From: Luteolibacter sp. SL250
GTDB taxonomy: Bacteria > Verrucomicrobiota > Verrucomicrobiia > Verrucomicrobiales > Akkermansiaceae
Assembly (NCBI RefSeq): GCF_026625605.1
Contig: NZ_CP113054.1
Span: 3,720,001 to 3,784,000, forward strand
Direction: 5' to 3'
Length of the DNA stretch: 64,000 nucleotides
Shown here piece by piece: positions 43,501-52,411 of the stretch; the stretch's first letter is position 1, and each line of letters starts with the position of its first letter. The position numbers and the translations under genes were made by a program. Under the pieces are notes generated by a model that was not told where the DNA came from, searched no databases, and saw nothing but the letters and a program-made list of their open reading frames with translations.

Positions 43501-44025
43501 TCATCCACCGTCGGCGGATCCACCCACCCGGCCTCCGTCAGGCTGGCCCGGCATGGCGGGGCGCCAGCGGGAGGTGCTTTTTTCCGCGAGTACGGTGAGG
43601 TAGGCGTGGATGAAGGCGAAGACGGCGCCGCCGAGGGCACTGGCGAGGCCGAGGATGACCCAGTCAGAGCCATGGCCTTCCTCGATCTCCAGGATGCCCA
43701 GCGCGTCCAGCCCGAAGACCCAGATGACGGAGGCGACGGGGAACACGGACACTCCCGCGAGCGACGCCCACCACGGCCGGTGCAGCAGCGGGTTTCCACG
43801 CGGAAAGCGCAGCAGCGGGACGATGAGCACGGCGAGGATGGCGACCAGCACGGCGAGGACGCCGCAGGTTTCCTTCATCAGATCGAGGAGGTATTCGGCG
43901 AACTCCGCCGGTGGCATGGGGAACAGTTCCCAGTCCAGCACGACGAGCGGGATGATGACCGCCGCGGCACAGAACGACCACGCGATGAAGGCGGAGAAGA
44001 GGATGCGGAGGAAGGACCGGACCAT
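43501..44025 (-). CDS. Hypothetical multi-pass membrane protein
   Basis: 174 residues from ATG 44025 (MVRSFLRILFSAFIAWSFCA). Five hydrophobic segments: FSAFIAWSFCAAAVIIPLVV, TCGVLAVLVAILAVLIVPLL, WWASLAGVSVFPVASVIWVF, a short weaker one, and LGLASALGGAVFAFIHAYLT. C-terminus charged and Gly-rich. It lies about 160 bp upstream of the TIR gene on the same strand, so a shared transcript is possible. No family recognised. Confidence 0.65.
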   Translation of the reverse strand: MVRSFLRILFSAFIAWSFCAAAVIIPLVVLDWELFPMPPAEFAEYLLDLMKETCGVLAVLVAILAVLIVPLLRFPRGNPLLHRPWWASLAGVSVFPVASVIWVFGLDALGILEIEEGHGSDWVILGLASALGGAVFAFIHAYLTVLAEKSTSRWRPAMPGQPDGGRVGGSADGG

Positions 44026-44165
44026 GGAGGATGCCACATCATGGACGGGAGCGTGGTGGCGGGGCAATGAGGAAGGCGCGGTCGGAAAAGCAGGGCTATT
44101 TCATCTGAAAGCGGAGAAGTGACGGGCCGGCGGACGGCGTATGGATGGATGACAAACGCAGGCCT

Positions 44166-45587
44166 ATGACGACGATGAACAAAAGGGACTTCCTGAAACT
44201 GGCGGGGCTGGGCGGACTGGCGGCGGCGGGCACCGGTGCCGCGCGCGCGGCGGAGATGGAGAAGGAGGCGGCACGGATGGCGGAGATGGCCCGCAGGGTG
44301 CGCAAGCCGGTGTACAACATGTGCGGCCACGCGGCCGGGAAGCTGGATACGGTGGGGATCGCCTTCGTGGGAGTGGGCGCGCGGGGGATCGGCGCGGTGA
44401 GGCGGATGGCAAAGATTTCCAACGTGCGGATCGCGGCGGTGGCGGACATCCAGGAGAAGAAGACGGGGCTGGCGGAGAAGGCGCTGGCAAAGACATCGCA
44501 CAGGCCGGTGGTGTACGCGGGCACCGAGGACGGCTGGAAGGAAGCGGTGGCGCGGGAGGATGTGGACCTGGTGTACATCTGCACGCCGTGGGCGTTGCAC
44601 GCGCCGATGGCGGTGGCGGCGATGGAGGCGGGAAAGCATGTGGCGGTGGAGATCCCGGCGGCGCTGACGCTGGAGGAGTGCTGGGAGCTGGTGGAGACGT
44701 CGGAGCGGACGCGGCGGCACTGTGTGATGCTGGAGAACTGTTGCTACGGCTTTTTCGAGCTGCTGACACTGAACATGGCGCGGCAGAAGTACTTCGGCGA
44801 GGTGGTGCACGTGGAGGGCGCCTACATCCACGATGTGTTCGAGTCGCTCTTCAACAAGTCCCGCCGGCATGACCTGTGGCGGCTGCGGGAGAACGAACGG
44901 AACGGGAACCTGTACCCGACGCACGGGCTGGGTCCGGTGAGCCAGATCCTGGACATCAACCGAGGGGACCAGTACGACCATCTGGTGTCGATGTCGTCGG
45001 ATGACTTCATGATCGGAAAGCGGGTGGCGGCGCTGGCGGAGGGTGACGCGGAGTTCCGGCAGTTCCGGGGAAAGGCGTTCCGCGGGAACATGAACACGAC
45101 GATGATCCGGACGAAGAAGGGCAGGACGGTGATGCTGCAGCATGACGTGACCAGCCCGCGCCCGTATTCCCGCATCCATCTGGTGTCCGGGACGGAGGGG
45201 TGCGCACAGCAGTTCCCCCTGCCGGGCAGGATCGCGAAGGGACACGAATGGCTGGGAGAGGAGGAGGTGAAGCTACTGGAGAAGCAGTATGAACCGGAGA
45301 TCGTGAAACGGATGGGCGCGCTGGCGAAGAAGGTGGGCGGCCACGGCGGGATGGATTTCCTGATGGACTGGCGGCTGATCGACTGCCTGCGCAACGGCCT
45401 GCCGATGGACATGGACGTGTATGACGCGGCGGCGTGGAGCGCGGTGCTGCCGCTGAGCGGGTGGTCGGTGGCGAACCGCTCCGGCGCGGTGGATTTCCCG
45501 GACTTCACGGGCGGGGCATGGCGGACGAACGCGCCGGTGGACATCTCGATGGCGCGCGGCGGGAACACGGGCGTGGTGGGTGGATAG
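44166..45587 (+). CDS. Gfo/Idh/MocA family protein, GH109-like (Tat-exported)
   Basis: 473 residues from ATG 44166. A twin-arginine-like signal (NKRDFLKLAGLGGLAAAG) leads the protein. The N-terminal NAD-binding fold has GIAFVGVGARGIGAVRRMAK, a GxGxxG-type motif, with VRIAAVADIQEKK and VDLVYICTPWALHAPMAVAA, typical of the Gfo/Idh/MocA family. The C-terminal half (GNLYPTHGLGPVSQILDINR, then GNMNTTMIRTKKGRTVMLQH) is characteristic of GH109 alpha-N-acetylgalactosaminidases, which use NAD in a redox mechanism. Sugar specificity is inferred. It stands alone, diverging from the minus-strand TIR-associated genes. Confidence 0.85.
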   Translation: MTTMNKRDFLKLAGLGGLAAAGTGAARAAEMEKEAARMAEMARRVRKPVYNMCGHAAGKLDTVGIAFVGVGARGIGAVRRMAKISNVRIAAVADIQEKKTGLAEKALAKTSHRPVVYAGTEDGWKEAVAREDVDLVYICTPWALHAPMAVAAMEAGKHVAVEIPAALTLEECWELVETSERTRRHCVMLENCCYGFFELLTLNMARQKYFGEVVHVEGAYIHDVFESLFNKSRRHDLWRLRENERNGNLYPTHGLGPVSQILDINRGDQYDHLVSMSSDDFMIGKRVAALAEGDAEFRQFRGKAFRGNMNTTMIRTKKGRTVMLQHDVTSPRPYSRIHLVSGTEGCAQQFPLPGRIAKGHEWLGEEEVKLLEKQYEPEIVKRMGALAKKVGGHGGMDFLMDWRLIDCLRNGLPMDMDVYDAAAWSAVLPLSGWSVANRSGAVDFPDFTGGAWRTNAPVDISMARGGNTGVVGG

Positions 45588-45722
45588 CGGGCATGGCCGC
45601 CCAGGGATGGGATGGGTGTTATTCCGTTATATATGGCAACTAAACAAATCAGGGAGTGGTGTTCCATTGCGCGGCGGAGGGGAAATGGATTAGGCGCTCT
45701 GTTGCTTCCCATCGAAAAAATC

Positions 45723-46526
45723 ATGAAAACTTCCCTTCTGTGTTTCATCATTCCATGGGCGGGCCTGCCCATGTCCCTCCATGCGGCGACCCTCACCGGC
45801 AGCCATGCCCTGTTCACCGGGACGGCGGCCCTGCCGTCCGCCACCGGATCCGACTGGGCTTATTTCACGACGAACCCGCCGGTCGCCGGGGCGCCGACGA
45901 ACACGAGCAGCTCCGGCTCCGGACTGTTCACCGTATCCACCCTCGGGCCGGGGGCGACTTCGTTGCTGGGGAGCGGCACGAACATCGATACTTTCGCGCT
46001 GGCTTTCACGAACGGGACTTCGCCGCTGTCTTCATCCGGCGTGAACGTGAGCGGCATCCGCAACAACCTGACGGGGGCGGCGGCGGAGGGAAACGGAATC
46101 CGGATGTCGCTGGCGGCGCAGCCGGGGCCGAGCCAGATCAGGCTGTGGACCTATCTGTTCACGGCGGATGCGACGTTGAACGTGTATGCCTATGATCCGT
46201 CGGGCGAAGATCCGGGGACGGTGATCCACACGCAGTCGATCTCCGCCGGCATCACGACCACGAAGAGCGCCCATCAGTTCGTGTTCGACTATGTGCCGAC
46301 GGGGACGAATGACGCGCTGCGGTTCGAGTACGTGATGGACACGAACCGGAGGACGACGGCGAACATCGGCTTCGCGGGCATTTCGGTCACGCCGGTTCCG
46401 GAGCCCGGCGTGCTGCCCGTGGCGGCGGTGGCGGTGCTGGGGTGCGGCTTGCTCCGCAGGAGACGGTTGGAAAAGCACGCACGAACCAGTGAAAAGCATC
46501 ACACGGAGGTCTCCGCCGCACCGTAG
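45723..46526 (+). CDS. PEP-CTERM domain-containing secreted protein
   Basis: 267 residues from ATG 45723. Signal peptide MKTSLLCFIIPWAGLPMSLH, cleaved around AATLTGS. The middle is Ser/Thr/Gly-rich and beta-structured (SGSGLFTVSTLGPGATSLLG, LWTYLFTADATLNVYAYDPS). Towards the end are VPEPGVLPVAAVAVLGCGLL and RRRRLE, the PEP-CTERM signal, followed unusually by 16 extra residues (KHARTSEKHHTEVSAAP) that are not normally present. An exosortase would process it. Surface or matrix function inferred. Confidence 0.75.
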   Translation: MKTSLLCFIIPWAGLPMSLHAATLTGSHALFTGTAALPSATGSDWAYFTTNPPVAGAPTNTSSSGSGLFTVSTLGPGATSLLGSGTNIDTFALAFTNGTSPLSSSGVNVSGIRNNLTGAAAEGNGIRMSLAAQPGPSQIRLWTYLFTADATLNVYAYDPSGEDPGTVIHTQSISAGITTTKSAHQFVFDYVPTGTNDALRFEYVMDTNRRTTANIGFAGISVTPVPEPGVLPVAAVAVLGCGLLRRRRLEKHARTSEKHHTEVSAAP

Positions 46527-46556
46527 TTGTTGGGGACAACCGCATCCTGATCTCCG

Positions 46557-49500
46557 ATGATGAAACGCCTGCCCCTGTTGCTGACTCCTTTCCTGTTCCC
46601 CCCTTCCCTGCCAGCGGCGGAGCATGGAGGAACGCAGGTGCTGGAGAACTTCGACAACGACGGCTTCAACGGCTGGAAGGTGGACGGCACGGCGTTCGGC
46701 AAGGGGCCGATCTCCGGGAAGACGCCGGAGATGACGGCGCCGTTCCGCGGGTATGCGGGCGGCTACTTCGTCTGTTCCGCCCATGGCGGGGATGATGCGG
46801 TGGGCACGCTGACCTCACCGGAGATGACGGTGGAGAAGCCCTACATCGCGTTCCTGATCGGCGGTGGAGCCCATCCGGGGACGGCGGCGGTGCAGCTCCT
46901 CCATGAGGGTAAGGTGGTTCGTGAGGCGACGGGCCGGACGAGCCTGGAGATGCGGCCGGTGGTGTGGGATGTGCGAGAGCTGGCGGGAAAAAAAGTGACC
47001 ATCCGCCTGGTGGATGCGGCGAAGGGATCCTGGGGCATCATCGCGGCGGATCATTTCATGGCGACGGATGAGGCGGAGCCGTCCTTCCCGCCGGGCGGAA
47101 ATCAGGATGGCGGAGACAGCCTGGTGGCGCACCCGTCGATGCCGGGGGTGGTGCTGCCGCGCGGCGTGGAGGTGGCGGTCATCGCGGACTGGAAGGACCA
47201 GGGGACGGTCTCCCCGGCGGCGCTGTCGGTGGATGAGCGGAATGACATCCACCTGGCGGAGACGCACCGCTTCCGCTTCGGCGTGGAGGATGACCTGGAC
47301 CATCCCTACTGGGTGGTGGATGACACGCGGAGCCAGAGCACGGCGGACCGCCGGAGGATGTATGGGAAGTGGGCGGGGAAGATGCCGCTGGCGAAGCTGA
47401 CGGCGAAGTCCGAGCTGGTGAGGAAACTTTCCGACAAGGACGGGAACGGTCACTACGAGACATCCAGTACTTTTTCCGGCGGCTACGATGACGCGCTGGA
47501 CGGGACGGGGTCCGGCGTGTTCTCGCTGGATGGGACGACGTATTTCGCCTGCATCCCGAAGATCTGGGCGCTGCGTGACGGGGATGGGGACGGGGTGGCG
47601 GAGTCGAAGGAGGCGCTTTTCGACGGTTTCGGCGTGCGGGTTTCGATTTCCGGGCATGACCTGAACGGCTTCGCGCTGGGGCCGGACGGGCGGATCTACG
47701 GGACGTGCGGGGACCGGGGGATGAGCGTGACGACGCGGGAGGGGCGGAAGTTCCACCACCCGGGTGAAGGGGTGGCGTTCCGGTTCGAGCCGGACGGATC
47801 CGGCTTCGAGGTGTTCCACACGGGGCTGCGCAACCCGAAGGAGATCGCCTTCGACCGGCTGGGGAATCCGTTCACGGTGGACAACAACTGCGGCCTGGGG
47901 GACGCGTCACGGGTGGTGTACCTGATGGAGGGCGGTGACTCCGGCTGGCGGATGGAGCACCAGATGCTGATGAGCTTCCACCGGGAGCTGGGGATGGAGA
48001 AGCGGCCGCCCATCCAGTGGACGGCGGAGGGCCTGTGGAAGATGGCCCACGCGGGGCAGCCTGCGTTCGTGCTGCCGGCGGCGGCCTACCTGACGTCCGG
48101 TCCGTCCGGGCTGACCTACCACCCGGGGACGGGATTCCTGGAGACGGAGGCGGACCATTTCCACGTGTGCGACTACCGGGGCGGCGGGACGAACTCCGGG
48201 GTGTTTTCCTTCCGGATGAAGCCGTCGGGCGCGGGGATGGAGATGACGCAAAGCCGCCGCCTGATCTGGGGCGTGGGGGCGACGGATGTGGAGTATTCCT
48301 ACGACGGGCGGCTGTTGATTTCCGACTTCATGAACGGCTGGACGTCCCATGAAAAGGGCCGCGTGCTGGCGCTGTCCGCGGCGGGCGGCGCGTGGCGCGC
48401 GGGTGAGGCGGAGGAGGCGGCCCGTCTGGTGAGGGAGGGATTTTCGAAGATGCCGTCCGCGGAGGTGGCGGGCTGGCTGGGGCATGCGGACATGCGGGTG
48501 CGGCTGCGCGCGCAGATGGCGCTGGCACGCCGGCCGGAAGGGCTGCGGCTCCTGGCGGAAAGCGCGGCGTCCGGTGATGCGGGGCGGCGCATCCATGGAC
48601 TGTGGGGGCTGGGGATCATCGCGCGGCGCGGCATTTCCGGCGCGGCGGCGGACGTACGCGCGGAGGCGGTGGCGCGGCTGCTGCCCTTCCTGTCCCATAC
48701 GGATGATGAGACACGGGTGCAGGCGCTGCGGTCACTGGCAAATGCGGGCGCACCGGGCGGCGGCATCCCTTTCCGCACGTTGCTGGCGGACCCTTCCGTG
48801 CGGGTGCGGGCGGAGGCGGCGACCACGCTGGGACGCACGGGCGGCGTGGATGCCACGGCGGACATGGGGATGGTGGTGGGGCTGCTGAAGGAGAACGCGG
48901 GGAAGGACGCGTGGCTGCGGCACGCGGGGATCACCGCACTGGAGGGGCTGGCGCGGAAAGGCGCGGACCTGTCCGTGGCGGCGGCGGATGCCTCACCGGA
49001 GGTGCGGCTGGCGGCGGTGGTGGCGATGCGGAGGACCGGAAACGCGGGGATCGCGAAGATGGTGGACGATGCGTCCCCTGCCGTGGCGGAGGAAGCGGTC
49101 CGCGCGATCTGTGACACGGACATGATGGAACACCGCCCGGTGGTGGCCGCGCTGCTGGACGGCCCGGCGGCATCCCCGCGCGCGCCTTTCATGATGCGCA
49201 GGCTGCTCCACAACGCGTTCCGCCTGGGGGACGCCGCCAACCTGAAGCGCGTGCTGGCGGTGGCGGGAAATGCAGCGATGCCCGCGGAGGTCCGCGCGGA
49301 GGCCATGCGCCTGGTGTCCGTCTGGATGGAGCCGCGGACGAATGACCAGCTCACCGGCCACTACCGTGCGCGCCCGGTGCCCCAGCGGGAGGAGATCATC
49401 TCCACGCTGGATGCAGCGCTGCCCGGGATGCTGCGGCAGGACGGACTGATGCTGGCCGCGGCGCTGGGCTACATGGAGAGCTACAAGCTGGATCCGGCGG

Positions 49501-50486
49501 CGCTGGATGAGGCGGACCTGCGCCGCATCACGAAGGACGCGGCGCTGCCCGCCCAGGCACGGGCAAAGGCGCTGGACCTGCTGGCGGGACGCACGCCGGG
49601 GGACATGGTGGACTTTCTCTCCGCACTGGCGGGGGACGCGGCCGAGGAGGTGTCCACCGCAGCGGTGGGCCATCTGACGCGCCTGTCGCCGGAGGCGGCG
49701 GTAGCGCTGCTGGAGAAGACGGTGGAGGGAACGGACGCCCACCGGATGCAGCGCGCGTGGTTCATGCTGGCGGGGCTGCCCGGCGGGCGGGTGGACGGGC
49801 TTTTCGTGAGGCACCTGAAGGCGCTGGCGGCATCCCGGGGAGAATCCCCGGCCGGGATCGAGCTGCTGGAGGCGGCGGGAAAACGCACGGCGGTCCCGGT
49901 GCGAGAGGCGTTGGCGGCCTACCACGCCACCATCGCCTCAAGCACGGACCCGCTGGCGAAGTGGAACATCTCCCTGGAAGGCGGGGATGCGGTGAACGGA
50001 CAGGTGCTTTTCTCCAGCCACCCGGCGGGCCAGTGCGTGCGCTGCCACCGCACCTCCTATGAAAAGCAGGGCGGCGACACCGCCACGGCTGGACCGAACT
50101 TGGCGGATGCCGGAAAGCAACACGACCGCCGCTACCTGCTGGAGTCCATCGTCCGGCCCAGCGCACGGATCGCCCCCGGGTACGGAGCGATTTCCGTGAC
50201 GCTGAGGAATGGAAGCACGTTGGGAGGATTTCTGGAAGGCGACGGGCCTGACCATCTGGACATCGCGGCGGACGGAAAGGTCTGGCGCGTGGCGAAGGCG
50301 GATCTGGCGGAGGTGCCCTCCCCTGTCTCCACCATGCCGCCGATGGAACACATCCTGAAGCCGACGGAGGTCAGGGATCTGGTGGCGTGGCTGGACACGT
50401 TGGAAACGGAGGACCCAAGCCCTACCCCGAAGCCCGCCCCGCAGCCCTATGTCCCCGGTGCCGCCGCGGGAAAGAAAACGGACTGA
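46557..50486 (+). CDS. Large PVC-type membrane-bound dehydrogenase-like protein with HEAT repeats and heme-binding CxxCH
   Basis: 1309 residues, with a signal peptide (MMKRLPLLLTPFLFPPSLPA). The N-terminal third is a beta-sandwich (ENFDNDGFNGWKVDGTAFGK), followed by a beta-propeller of the PVC dehydrogenase type (VLPRGVEVAVIADWKDQGTV, DLNGFALGPDGRIYGTCGDR, GLRNPKEIAFDRLGNPFTVD). About 600-1130 are helical HEAT-like repeats (RAEAVARLLPFLSHTDDETR, VRVRAEAATTLGRTGGVDAT). The C-terminus carries the heme-binding motif CVRCH (about 1160-1164) and GPNLADAGKQHDRRYLLESI, typical of PVC heme domains. Such proteins are numerous in Verrucomicrobia and Planctomycetes; substrates are mostly unknown. It is followed by a Tat-exported FAD enzyme. 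Confidence 0.85.
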   Translation: MMKRLPLLLTPFLFPPSLPAAEHGGTQVLENFDNDGFNGWKVDGTAFGKGPISGKTPEMTAPFRGYAGGYFVCSAHGGDDAVGTLTSPEMTVEKPYIAFLIGGGAHPGTAAVQLLHEGKVVREATGRTSLEMRPVVWDVRELAGKKVTIRLVDAAKGSWGIIAADHFMATDEAEPSFPPGGNQDGGDSLVAHPSMPGVVLPRGVEVAVIADWKDQGTVSPAALSVDERNDIHLAETHRFRFGVEDDLDHPYWVVDDTRSQSTADRRRMYGKWAGKMPLAKLTAKSELVRKLSDKDGNGHYETSSTFSGGYDDALDGTGSGVFSLDGTTYFACIPKIWALRDGDGDGVAESKEALFDGFGVRVSISGHDLNGFALGPDGRIYGTCGDRGMSVTTREGRKFHHPGEGVAFRFEPDGSGFEVFHTGLRNPKEIAFDRLGNPFTVDNNCGLGDASRVVYLMEGGDSGWRMEHQMLMSFHRELGMEKRPPIQWTAEGLWKMAHAGQPAFVLPAAAYLTSGPSGLTYHPGTGFLETEADHFHVCDYRGGGTNSGVFSFRMKPSGAGMEMTQSRRLIWGVGATDVEYSYDGRLLISDFMNGWTSHEKGRVLALSAAGGAWRAGEAEEAARLVREGFSKMPSAEVAGWLGHADMRVRLRAQMALARRPEGLRLLAESAASGDAGRRIHGLWGLGIIARRGISGAAADVRAEAVARLLPFLSHTDDETRVQALRSLANAGAPGGGIPFRTLLADPSVRVRAEAATTLGRTGGVDATADMGMVVGLLKENAGKDAWLRHAGITALEGLARKGADLSVAAADASPEVRLAAVVAMRRTGNAGIAKMVDDASPAVAEEAVRAICDTDMMEHRPVVAALLDGPAASPRAPFMMRRLLHNAFRLGDAANLKRVLAVAGNAAMPAEVRAEAMRLVSVWMEPRTNDQLTGHYRARPVPQREEIISTLDAALPGMLRQDGLMLAAALGYMESYKLDPAALDEADLRRITKDAALPAQARAKALDLLAGRTPGDMVDFLSALAGDAAEEVSTAAVGHLTRLSPEAAVALLEKTVEGTDAHRMQRAWFMLAGLPGGRVDGLFVRHLKALAASRGESPAGIELLEAAGKRTAVPVREALAAYHATIASSTDPLAKWNISLEGGDAVNGQVLFSSHPAGQCVRCHRTSYEKQGGDTATAGPNLADAGKQHDRRYLLESIVRPSARIAPGYGAISVTLRNGSTLGGFLEGDGPDHLDIAADGKVWRVAKADLAEVPSPVSTMPPMEHILKPTEVRDLVAWLDTLETEDPSPTPKPAPQPYVPGAAAGKKTD

Positions 50487-50546
50487 CCCGCCATCCCACG
50501 ACGACTTTCACCAAACCCTCAAACGAACCCACACCCCACGATACCC

Positions 50547-52262
50547 ATGCACCTGAAACGCCGACATTTCCTGAAGTCCACCGCCGCCGCAGCCCTGCCG
50601 CTTTTTACCTGGGCACCGTGGCTGGCGGCACAACAGAAGGAGACCGCGTCCGAGTGGCATGCGGACGTGGTCATCATCGGTGGCGGCATGGGTGGCTGTG
50701 CGGCGGCGCTGGCGGCGTGCGAGGCGGGGCTGCGCGTGATTATGACGGAGCCGACGGACTGGATCGGCGGGCAGTTGACATCGCAGTGCGTGCCGCCGGA
50801 CGAGCATCGGTGGATCGAGGAGTTCGGCTGCACGCGGAGCTACCGGGACTTCCGCAACGGGGTGCGGCAGTACTACCGGGACCACTATCCGCTGACAGAT
50901 GCGGCGAAGGCGAACCCGGCGCTGAACCCGGGCGGCGGCGGGGTCTCCCGGATCTGCCATGAGCCGCGCGTGGCGCTGGCGGTGCTGGAGCAGATGCTGG
51001 CCCCGTACCTGGGCGGCCGCCACCTGCGGGTGCTGCTGGAGCATGAGCCGGTGTCCGCGGCGATGGACGGGGACAAGGTGAAGGCGGTGACGGTGAAGGA
51101 CCTGCTGCGGAACCGGGAGGTGGTGCTTTCCGCGCCGTATTTCATCGATGCGTCGGAGCTGGGCGACCTGCTGCCGCTGACGGGGACGGAACACGTCATC
51201 GGCGCGGAGTCACGCGCGGACACGGGGGAGCCGCAGGCGCCGGAGAAGGCGGACCCGAACGACCAGCAGGCGGTGACGTGGTGCTTCGCGATGGAACACG
51301 TCGCGGGGGAAGACCATGTCATCGACAAGCCGGCGAACTATGATTTCTGGCGGGACTATGTGCCGGCGCTGACGCCGCCGTGGTCCGGCAAGCTGCTGGA
51401 CTGGACGATGAGCCAGCCCGCGACGCTCAAACTGCGGGAGCTGGGATTCGACCCGACGGGACCGGGGAAAAAGGGCGTGCTGAATCTTTTCAACTACCGG
51501 CGGTTGGTGAACCCGGGGAACTTCAGGCCGGGCAGCTACCCCGGCCCGGTGACGCTGGTGAACTGGCCGCAGAATGACTACCTGCCGGGACCGATCATCG
51601 GCGGCAGTGCGGAGGAAAACGCGCGCCACCTGGCGGGCAGCCGTGAGCTGAGCTTGGCCCTTTTCTACTGGATGCAGACGGAGGCGCCGCGCCCGGACGG
51701 CGGCACGGGTTGGCCGGGGCTGCGGCTGCGCGGGGACATGACCGGGACGACGCACGGCCTGGCAAAGGCGGTGTACGTGCGGGAGGCGCGGCGCATCCTG
51801 GCGGAGCTGACGGTGACGGAGAACCACGTGGGCACGGCGGCGAGGATGGCGGCGACGGGGATGACGGAGAAGGAGGTGAAGGCGGCGGATTTCCCGGACA
51901 CGGTGGGCATCGGAAGCTACCGGATCGACCTGCACCCGAGCACGAGCGGACGGAACTACGTGGACTTCGCCGCGCTGCCGTTCCAGATCCCGCTGGGCGC
52001 GCTGATCCCGCGGCGGGTGGAGAACCTCATCGCCGCGAACAAGAACATCGGCACGACGCACCTGACGAACGGCTGCTACCGCCTGCACCCGGTGGAGTGG
52101 AACATCGGCGAGGCGGCGGGCGCGCTGGTGGCGCACGCGGTGGCCGCGAAGGTGCCACCAAGGCAGGTACGGAATGACAAGAAGCACCTGGCGGAGTATC
52201 AGGAAAGGCTGACCGCGCGTGGCGTGGAGCTGCGCTGGCCGGAGTCCGTGGTGCCGTCTTGA
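50547..52262 (+). CDS. FAD-dependent oxidoreductase (Tat-exported)
   Basis: 571 residues. A twin-arginine signal (MHLKRRHFLKSTAAAALPLF) is followed by a GxGxxG dinucleotide-binding motif (DVVIIGGGMGGCAAALAACE) and TDWIGGQLTSQCVPPDEHRW, the pattern of the FAD-dependent oxidoreductase family pfam12831. The C-terminal FAD-binding segment is RRVENLIAANKNIGTTHLTN then PVEWNIGEAAGALVAH. Substrate unknown; family members act on carbohydrates or uncharacterised compounds. It follows the large CxxCH protein by 60 bp and the two probably work together in the periplasm. Confidence 0.85.
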   Translation: MHLKRRHFLKSTAAAALPLFTWAPWLAAQQKETASEWHADVVIIGGGMGGCAAALAACEAGLRVIMTEPTDWIGGQLTSQCVPPDEHRWIEEFGCTRSYRDFRNGVRQYYRDHYPLTDAAKANPALNPGGGGVSRICHEPRVALAVLEQMLAPYLGGRHLRVLLEHEPVSAAMDGDKVKAVTVKDLLRNREVVLSAPYFIDASELGDLLPLTGTEHVIGAESRADTGEPQAPEKADPNDQQAVTWCFAMEHVAGEDHVIDKPANYDFWRDYVPALTPPWSGKLLDWTMSQPATLKLRELGFDPTGPGKKGVLNLFNYRRLVNPGNFRPGSYPGPVTLVNWPQNDYLPGPIIGGSAEENARHLAGSRELSLALFYWMQTEAPRPDGGTGWPGLRLRGDMTGTTHGLAKAVYVREARRILAELTVTENHVGTAARMAATGMTEKEVKAADFPDTVGIGSYRIDLHPSTSGRNYVDFAALPFQIPLGALIPRRVENLIAANKNIGTTHLTNGCYRLHPVEWNIGEAAGALVAHAVAAKVPPRQVRNDKKHLAEYQERLTARGVELRWPESVVPS

Positions 52263-52274
52263 TGGGGGGGAATT

Positions 52275-52358
52275 GGAGGGGCGCACGCCGATGCGCCCGT
52301 TTGGTGGGGTTGGACGACGTTTGGCTGGTGAAGAGGGCGCATCGGCGTGCGCCCCTCC
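52275..52358. repeat. REP, family 4 pair (GGAGGG type)
   Basis: GGAGGGGCGCACGCCGATGC at the left and its inverted copy GCATCGGCGTGCGCCCCTCC at the right, about 36 bp between. Each half is GGAGG plus hairpin GGGCGCA(CGCCGA)TGCGCCC. A second full copy is at 55403 and a partial at 55232. Confidence 0.85.
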
Positions 52359-52411
52359 GTGCGAAGCTTCCGCTCGCTGTATCGTCTCGACAGCGATGGA
52401 CCGGAGCGGAT

